Below are positions 1 through 6,900 of a stretch of DNA of 7,329 nucleotides, piece by piece (the stretch's first letter is position 1; each line of letters begins with the position of its first letter). Source of the DNA: Globobulimina sp. (taxonomy: Eukaryota > Foraminifera > Rotaliida). The translations under genes were made by a program, and so were the position numbers. The notes under the pieces were generated by a model that searched no databases, was not told the origin of the DNA, and was given only the letters and a program-made list of their open reading frames with translations. The stretch is taken from positions 1-7,329 of the forward strand of contig PIVH01000164.1 of assembly GCA_003354225.1 (NCBI GenBank), written 5' to 3'.

Positions 1-199
1 TATTGTTTAGTTGGACAAGAATTTTACTTGGTAAGCACTTATAATATAAGTATAGCTTTGTACAATAGCTTATACCGTATACACGATTAAACAATGTACA
101 TACAAATATAATGTTCTAACTTAACTCTAGTTATCACAGTTTATAATTGGCACATACAAATATCAATTTATCATTATTAATATTTATCTTTTTAGGAGA
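1..199 (-). other. 3' untranslated region of the retrotransposon
   Basis: This is the 199 nt after the ORF2 stop, very AT-rich and without a meaningful frame. I see no AATAAA on the coding strand and no poly(A) or microsatellite tail at the edge, so the true 3' terminus may lie to the left. Two copies of a 12-bp word (acatacaaatat, at 98-109 and 152-163) and a small potential hairpin around the palindrome ttgtacaa (58-65) are present. In LINEs the 3' end is where the RT recognises its template; any such role here is inferred. Confidence 0.6.
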
Positions 200-3100
200 T
201 CATGTTATTCCTTCTCTATTGTCCGGAATGGTTTGATTCTGCCTGTTGTTCATCGTGATATTATCATTGCCGTTGTTTCTGCCATCATCGCCATTTCTGC
301 CATCATCGCCATTTCTGCCATCATCGCCATCATTGATATTATTTGATCTACTATTTCGTATATATAAATTATATTCTTGTGTTTCTGGACGTGATTTATG
401 TATTTTCTTTATAATGTTTCCAGCCATATTTATAATATATCCCGGTGTATTATCATCTAATAACCATTTTACTGATAAATTTATATATTCATTGGATATT
501 ACTGGTATTATATTTGCTTTAATATAAGTGTCTAATCTGGGTGGTAGCATTCCCCATAGTTCATAAAGTCCTTTCTTTAACACGTTATCTATGTAATTGA
601 TTGGACATATCCATAGCATATGTTCTAGAGTTTCAATTTCATTTGTCGTACATCTAGTACATATAGTGTGTTTTCTATCATTGATATATAAGCATCCACT
701 TTTTGCTTTAATCCAATATTCACCACCTGCTATTAGGTTCAATTTTTTGTTTATATATGGAGTCTCTTTGGTTTTATAATATTTTAAAGTTGAAGAATCT
801 TCCATCATCTCGTTATATTCTATGATCCATTTCTTACGTACTATATCTTTTACTATATAGCTTGTGATTTTGTCCGTATATGTTATTCCATATTTTTGAC
901 AACATTTAATTGCATGTTGTAGCCAGGTTTTCTTATTGGGATTATCGTTATATATTTCTAATTGTTCTAATAGTACTAATTTAACTATATTTCTATTATC
1001 TAGTTTCATTAGGTGCATTAGATAATTTATAGTTCTTTTTTCAGCTTCATACATGAGTGGCATAATTTTTGTTTCTCCATATAGTACTGCTAGATGGGTA
1101 TGTCTCGGTAGTTTGGATATTAATCTAATATACTCTCTTTGTTGGATTTCTGGTTTAGTGAAGTTATATGCTTTAAATGGTATAGCTGCTATACCATGTA
1201 ATACTTTTGGGGCAACATATACCGTCCAAATTTGAGCACCATACATTATAGGTCTAGCTGTAGTTACTGCTGGTCTATAACATCTACCCGTTTCTCTTTT
1301 TGTAACGTTATATAAATTTTCTTTATGTTTTGCTAATATATCATTTTTGCTTTGATTTAGAGTTATACCGAGATATTTTGCTTCTTTTTCTTCATTAATG
1401 TATATAGTTCTCTCTTCTGATTCTGATATATGCATTTTTCCTAACTTCCATTTGTTGTCTGGATCTATATCCCTTTTTATAGGTATAATCAGACTTTTTG
1501 GTCCGGAGAACTCTATTTTCCATTTATTAGCATATTTACCAACGATATCTAATAGTTTGGTCATATTGTATTCTGATGATGCAAATAAAAGCATGTCATC
1601 AGCAAAGAATATTCCCGATATATTTTCTTTATATTCCCTGTTGCCGATTGTAATACCTAAGTTAGATCGTTCTATTTCACTGCCCAAGTCGGCTATGAAT
1701 AATGCCCATAATATCGGGGACATTACACATCCTTGGCGTAGACCCACTGGCATAGGTAATCTTTCTGATATATAATCTTGAAAGGATATAAATGCTCCAG
1801 GATTATGGTAACTACTTTCTATAGCTCTTATTAATTTTTCTGAAAATCCGTAATCTCGTAATTTTTTCCATAATCCTTTTCTCCATACTCTATCGTATGC
1901 TTTACATATATCTAATAATGCTAATATAGAGTTCTTCTTAGCTTTATTTACGACGTGTTGTATCACTAATATACAGTCTTCTATTCTTTTATTAGCTCTA
2001 AATCCATGTTGTATGTAGCCAAGTATATTCTTTTCTTCCGTTGTTTTCTCTAATCTTTTAGTGAGAATTGTTAGATATATTTTACATAGATTGCAACCTA
2101 AGCAAAGGGTTCTATAATTCTTAATATCGCTTTTTGATCCTTTCTTATGTAGTAGGGTGACATCTTGGGTTTTTCCAATATCAGGGAAAAATCCAGTTTC
2201 ATACCATCTATTAAAGAGTGTTAATACCATATGCTTCATTTCTTCAGGCCAGTTTTTTATAAATTCTGGGGGAATATTAGTGGTACCGGATGATGTACCG
2301 TTTTTTAGTCTTTTTATAGCGTCATCTAATTCTTTATATGTAATATCTTTCTCTTGTTCTAATCTATCCGTACCCTTTATAATGTTATCTAAACCTACTC
2401 GGTTCATGTCGTCATTAGCATCCGGCCATATACCCAATGTAAATATATCATTCCAAAAATCTTTTAGATATGATTTAATTTTTACTTCTTCTATTATTGG
2501 TTTCTTATCGTTATCTAATAATGTCACAGGTTCTTGTAATCCTCGTTTCATAGTTTTCATAGTATCATATAATTGGTGAAATTTACGTTTAGGATCAGCT
2601 AGCCATTTATTATGTGCTTTTTCTATACGTGCCATTTCAGTTTTCATTCTGAGTTCTCTTTGTTCTTGAATATATGTAAATAGTTGATTTAGATTTTCTT
2701 GAGTATCACCATCTCCGTGTCTAAGTTTCCTCCGAATATTTGTGATCTTTTGTTTTAATTTTTTGGCTCTATTAGATATTTTTGGTTTGTGTTTCTTTTT
2801 CTTTCTATATCCAATTGTTTCTTCTCCAGCTTTAGTCATATTGTCTATTATTGTCTTTTCATTTATACCATCTATATCTTGCTTAACCGTGATATCTTTT
2901 AATTTTTGTCTATATTCGGTCCAGTCTATATCCGTCGTAATATTCCATTTATTTTTGTATATTGGAAGGTTTGTATTTCCATTTTGGTTTAATTGGAAGA
3001 TTCTGAACTCTAGGTATATAAAACAGTGATCCTTATTTCCTGTACCTAATTCCCAGTTGTTTTCATCTATAGTCATTTTGTTTATAATACTAGATGGCGA

Positions 3101-3919
3101 GTGAAATACGAGATCTAATATTTGGGGTTGACAGTTATTTCTCCCTGCTCCCCATGTCCATTTTCCTTCCGTTATCTTATCGTTATTACCTAAATTTAGG
3201 TCACATAATCTAATAAAGTCACGTACTATCTTTCCATTACTATTTATATTTGTATGGTTACCTGGTATACCATATTCGTCGTTACCAATATGTCCATTAA
3301 AATCACCTACTAATATAACTTCATAGTTATTATCATTACACCAGTTAATATGGTTGAGTAATCTTTGACATATATCGACATTTAGTTTAGCGGCATGTTC
3401 GTCGCTTTGGTTTTTAAAATATATAGTACATATAGCAGTCGGGCCATTATTTTGGCATAATATCCATGAGTACATAGTACTTAATTCGTCAGCATAACCA
3501 TCTATATCTAGTTTAGTTGGTTTTATATATGTTTTGGCCCATATACTTATACCACCAGTTTTCTTACCTATTTGCAGGTTATGGAATCCGACATAGTCTT
3601 CGAAGCTATGAACATCAAGAAGATTTTTATATCTAGTTTCGACAATGCATATAATATCCGGTGATAATTTATCAATGTTACACAATATAATATCAGATTT
3701 ATTTTTTATTGCACATATATTATTATATAGAATAGATAAATTTTTATATTTGATCGTAATATTTTTCTCTTCTTTAGGTACTTTCTGTTTCTTATGGCGA
3801 TGATTCTCTTCTTTAATATCTTTCTTTTTCTTATGGCGATGATGGTTCTTAGTCCGGCAATGATTTTCAGTAATATAACCGTTATCTACGTTATCTAAAG
3901 TAAAATTGTTGTCCCTCAG
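200..3919 (-). CDS. LINE ORF2 protein: APE-type endonuclease and reverse transcriptase with C-terminal CCHC finger
   Basis: Nicks target DNA and reverse-transcribes the element RNA from the nick. About 1,239 aa counted from CTG 3919-3917; the frame is open from 3934, and the first in-frame ATG is near 3475, inside the endonuclease. The upstream start is chosen because the conserved endonuclease N-terminus (LSILYNN, 61-67) lies before the TTG at 3685-3683. Domains: His/Lys-rich basic leader 24-52; endonuclease about 61-305, with N67, ETR (E94), GDFNGH (D206, N208, H210), WTWGAGRN (254-261), LDLVF (D269) and KDH (296-298); basic linker 372-400; RT about 537-855, with motif A LDICKAYD (D670), motif B GLRQGC (726-731) and motif C FADD (D774, D775), followed by YLGITLN; YGAQIW (893-898) in the connection region; zinc finger C1087-x2-C1090-x9-H1100-x4-C1105; Asn/Asp/Gly repeat tail about 1194-1220. 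No RNase H. All core catalytic residues are present, so it looks functional. Translation must avoid a normal AUG start. It ends TGA at 202-200. Confidence 0.92.
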   Translation of the reverse strand: MRDNNFTLDNVDNGYITENHCRTKNHHRHKKKKDIKEENHRHKKQKVPKEEKNITIKYKNLSILYNNICAIKNKSDIILCNIDKLSPDIICIVETRYKNLLDVHSFEDYVGFHNLQIGKKTGGISIWAKTYIKPTKLDIDGYADELSTMYSWILCQNNGPTAICTIYFKNQSDEHAAKLNVDICQRLLNHINWCNDNNYEVILVGDFNGHIGNDEYGIPGNHTNINSNGKIVRDFIRLCDLNLGNNDKITEGKWTWGAGRNNCQPQILDLVFHSPSSIINKMTIDENNWELGTGNKDHCFIYLEFRIFQLNQNGNTNLPIYKNKWNITTDIDWTEYRQKLKDITVKQDIDGINEKTIIDNMTKAGEETIGYRKKKKHKPKISNRAKKLKQKITNIRRKLRHGDGDTQENLNQLFTYIQEQRELRMKTEMARIEKAHNKWLADPKRKFHQLYDTMKTMKRGLQEPVTLLDNDKKPIIEEVKIKSYLKDFWNDIFTLGIWPDANDDMNRVGLDNIIKGTDRLEQEKDITYKELDDAIKRLKNGTSSGTTNIPPEFIKNWPEEMKHMVLTLFNRWYETGFFPDIGKTQDVTLLHKKGSKSDIKNYRTLCLGCNLCKIYLTILTKRLEKTTEEKNILGYIQHGFRANKRIEDCILVIQHVVNKAKKNSILALLDICKAYDRVWRKGLWKKLRDYGFSEKLIRAIESSYHNPGAFISFQDYISERLPMPVGLRQGCVMSPILWALFIADLGSEIERSNLGITIGNREYKENISGIFFADDMLLFASSEYNMTKLLDIVGKYANKWKIEFSGPKSLIIPIKRDIDPDNKWKLGKMHISESEERTIYINEEKEAKYLGITLNQSKNDILAKHKENLYNVTKRETGRCYRPAVTTARPIMYGAQIWTVYVAPKVLHGIAAIPFKAYNFTKPEIQQREYIRLISKLPRHTHLAVLYGETKIMPLMYEAEKRTINYLMHLMKLDNRNIVKLVLLEQLEIYNDNPNKKTWLQHAIKCCQKYGITYTDKITSYIVKDIVRKKWIIEYNEMMEDSSTLKYYKTKETPYINKKLNLIAGGEYWIKAKSGCLYINDRKHTICTRCTTNEIETLEHMLWICPINYIDNVLKKGLYELWGMLPPRLDTYIKANIIPVISNEYINLSVKWLLDDNTPGYIINMAGNIIKKIHKSRPETQEYNLYIRNSRSNNINDGDDGRNGDDGRNGDDGRNNGNDNITMNNRQNQTIPDNREGIT
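281..334. repeat. 18-bp minisatellite in the ORF2 C-terminal tail
   Basis: The unit gccatcatcgccatttct occurs perfectly at 281-298 and 299-316, with a third copy at 317-334 whose first 14 bases match. It encodes the Asp-Asp-Gly-Arg-Asn-Gly repeats near the ORF2 C-terminus. The period is a multiple of three, so copy-number change keeps the frame. It lies past the zinc finger in a low-complexity tail that is probably disordered. Confidence 0.9.
3781..3843. repeat. 39-bp-spaced repeat in the ORF2 leader
   Basis: A 24-bp segment at 3781-3804 recurs at 3820-3843 with one mismatch (g/t at the seventh base). The spacing of 39 bp is 13 codons. On the coding strand both copies encode an HRHKK-type basic patch (HHRHKKKK and NHRHKKQK, residues about 26-45 counted from the CTG). 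The patch precedes the endonuclease and could act in nuclear import or nucleic-acid binding (inference). Confidence 0.85.
3880..3898. repeat. 19-bp direct repeat, copy in the ORF2 leader
   Basis: The word cgttatctacgttatctaa is identical to 7188-7206. It is itself a doubled 9-mer (cgttatcta twice). On the coding strand it encodes LDNVDN, beginning 18 nt after the proposed ORF2 CTG. Confidence 0.85.
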
Positions 3920-3937
3920 TAGTTTTCCTGTGATCTA
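3916..3937 (-). promoter_or_regulatory. ORF1/ORF2 translational junction with CTGA overlap
   Basis: On the coding strand the ORF2 frame opens just after TAG (3937-3935), and ORF1 ends at TGA (3918-3916), so the open frames overlap by 19 nt with ORF2 in the -1 frame. An in-frame CTG of ORF2 (3919-3917) overlaps the ORF1 stop as CTGA. This resembles the AUGA or UAAUG junctions through which some LINEs translate ORF2 by termination-reinitiation, but with the near-cognate CUG. A partly slippery heptamer, GGAAAAC (3928-3922), is the alternative. The sequence shows that a special mechanism is needed; which one is inference. Confidence 0.6.
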
Positions 3938-6900
3938 TGATGAATTGGGGGAATCTCTATGGTTTCGTTATATAATCCTTCCATCCATCCATATACTAAT
4001 TCTCTCCATATTTCGTTTGCAAAGATCTTCTTTCCATTACGTGTTAAATGGATACCAGCTATAAATTGATATAATGCTCGTGATATAGAGACGTTGTTGT
4101 TTCTAGCGTAATCTCCAACGGCTTCATCTAATGCATGAGATAGTTGTATATTTCGACATATAATTTTATATTTGACGCAGAAATCTCTAATCTCTTTGGT
4201 GGCAATTTTCTCTAATTCTTTAGCAATTTGGAAGTGTCCAGGGTCATCTATACTTCTTACATATGTATCTTCTCCTTGTATCGGTTGGGTCGTTGATATT
4301 AATATAACACATTGGGGGTTCAAGTTGTTGATATCTATTATTATTTTCTTTAGTAAGTCCGTCACTTTATATAATTGTTCTCTAGATGCATCTATATCTT
4401 GCGTTCTAATATAATCTACTAATATATCAGTGAAGTCCATGACACCCTTTAATATAACGACATCTTCATCTCCCATGATCATAGCAGGAATACAATTTCT
4501 CATATGTCGCCATCTTAAGCTTACACAGGCTTTTCCCAATGTTTTCATTCCGAGATATGTAATATTTCTATTCCATTCTTTAGATTCGTCAAATGTCTCT
4601 AATATAGGTTCCTCTAGTCCTGTTGAAGTTGAATCTCCGGCCATATATAATTTGAAATCAGGGAATTTATAACTCTTGACGCCTTGGGGACCAGAAAAGG
4701 TATGTCCATCTCTATGTCTAATTTCCGTAATATAAAGTTTATCTATATCTGGGATTTTAGGTTTAGTTCGATCTCTACCGTCCGGTTCCTGGCCTGAAAT
4801 TTTTCTTGCTGGATGTAGCCAACCATGTCTGTCATCTAAATCGTAATCTGCTTTATCTTTCAGTTTATCTTTTTCTGGTTGGAGAAATCTCTTAAATACT
4901 CTATTATAATATAGAATTCCCATTGTATCTCTAACTTCTTGGTATTTTCGTAATTTACTGGGATCTATATTCGTAAGGTGTTTGAGGTCGTCACCTATAG
5001 ATGGAAAGTTGTCAATATTTACCTGTTCTCTAGCTCTATTTATAGAAGATCGTGAAGAACCCCGTGATATACTCCCATCCTGTTGACGTGATCTATCAGT
5101 TTGACGTGATCTATCATCTCTGATAAGTCCTCGTGCATTATCAAATGTAGCTGGATGTGGATCTAATCTAAGACTTCTAATTCTTTTCGCTTTTTCTTCT
5201 ATCGAAATATCGTATGGTTGTTGTCTCTGATGGTCAAAAGTTTTAGCTCTGCGATTTATAAATTCTGATTTCGACCTTGGGTCTCCTGAAGGAATACCAT
5301 ATGAAAGTCCTTGGGCGCCAAATTTATGATCGTAATCTCGTGATCTACGGTTAGTATCAATTTCTGCTGAATTTCTTCGGCTGTCAGTATCTATAACACG
5401 TCGTGAATCTACATCTCTTAATCTTCGGTGATCTGTATCTATAACATGTCGTGAATCTCCAACTGGTCTTATATCCATTAATTTCCATGGTGTATTTCTT
5501 GGGTTGAATCCTTCACTATCTCTAGCTTGGAAAAATTTGATACGTTTTTCTCGTGAATCTTCATCTCTAAATGATACCATTTTTCGTTCTACGTGATATT
5601 TGACTAATTTGTCTGCACAATCTCTAATATAACCAGTATCTCTATTTTTCCCGTGATATACGGACCATATATTAATTGTTTTGTTGAAAGAATCTTCTGT
5701 AGGTACTTGTTTGAATTTCGGAGCTTTAGTATATGCCTGGATATATTTTATACATTTTTCTCTAATAGTTAAGCCGACCGAGTTGGAATATTCATCTTGT
5801 ATCTCTATTTTCTCGTAATATATTTGCGGATTTGATCCGGTATAGCCAATCCCTAGATCTTTATCGTATGATAAATATAAGATATCTAAATTATTAAGGC
5901 TTCCAATTTTTCCCAAGAAGATTTTCCAATTTTCGTCGCAATATGCTCTAAGCTCTAACCATTCGTCATATAATTTCGATTTATATAAAGCGTCAAATTT
6001 GTATTTATACATTGCATAATTTTTGATAGGTATTTCATCTAATACTGCGTAATATAATTCGTACGACATATTTTGTGATAGATTCGATAATAATTCTAAA
6101 TCACCGCAAGTTGCACACATATTAATTTTAAGAAAATGATCAAAAGATCTAGTTAATATACCGTCGTCATATGGGAAGGGGAAATCTTCAGGTTGATTTG
6201 GCCTTTTCCAGAGAAAATCGATATATACATCTACGGGGTAGTGCCAAGCAAAGGGATCAGATTGATGACTGCCCAATAATAATTCAGATGCTAATCTATC
6301 GTTTTCTAATAATATAATCTCTTTATCGTCATCTATATCTTCCATTTTTTCTTCTCTACTTTCACTTGGTGTGGATGTATATTTCGCAACATGATCTGCC
6401 AATTTACGTTTCAAATTCAAAATCTCATGGTTGTTTTCTGTCACTCTAGCTTTCATATTGGTTATAATTTCTTCTTGTTTTTGAACCGTGATATATGAGG
6501 CATATTGTTTTTGTCCTCTCTCTATTTCGCAATCTAATGCCGCTTTCATTTTATTCATCTCATTCGTAATATGTTTTAATGCTTCACCATATTGGGATGT
6601 TAATTCAGATTCAGTAGCGCAGTCGTGATCTTGTGCTTGGGCAATATGGAATTCATAATCTGATATATGGGAACCCATCATAGTCTCTACATTTGTTGTG
6701 AAGTTATGAGTTTTCTTTTGATCTAATATATTTTTGCTAATAAAAGCTGCATTTACGGTCGCAAATCTAGTTAAATTAACGACATTCAACATTGAGCTAT
6801 AACACATGCCGCATAATTTATCCGTGATCTCAATAAATAACGCATGGATATTATTAAAAGCTTCATATAGTTCTGTGCCGTGATCTAAGTCCGATTGAGT

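Noticed and set aside
1-95. 8-bp inverted match between attgttta (2-9) and taaacaat (88-95) as a terminal repeat
   Set aside because: Too short and too AT-rich to mean anything, and LINEs lack terminal inverted repeats.
281-334. CRISPR-like array
   Set aside because: The units are contiguous without spacers and are an in-frame coding minisatellite.
605-661. RNase H domain or second nuclease at the ORF2 C-terminus
   Set aside because: The region holds only the C-x2-C-x9-H-x4-C finger. No RNase H DEDD pattern and no PD-(D/E)XK restriction-like endonuclease could be seen after it.
246-3029. Several plus-strand frames of 60-140 aa opposite ORF2
   Set aside because: They are antisense shadows of a strongly supported RT/endonuclease frame, are rich in Phe/Ile/Ser as expected from the reverse complement, and show no recognisable domain.
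3683-3685. TTG as the ORF2 start
   Set aside because: It is a poor near-cognate start in eukaryotes, and using it would remove the conserved LSILYNN strand of the endonuclease; open coding sequence continues upstream.
200-3919. Alternative genetic code
   Set aside because: No in-frame TAA, TAG or TGA occurs inside either ORF; both end at TGA and standard translation gives clean motifs.
4172-4672. Two plus-strand 80-aa frames opposite the ORF1 SGNH domain
   Set aside because: Antisense shadows; hydrophobic composition arises from the complementary strand and no motif is seen.
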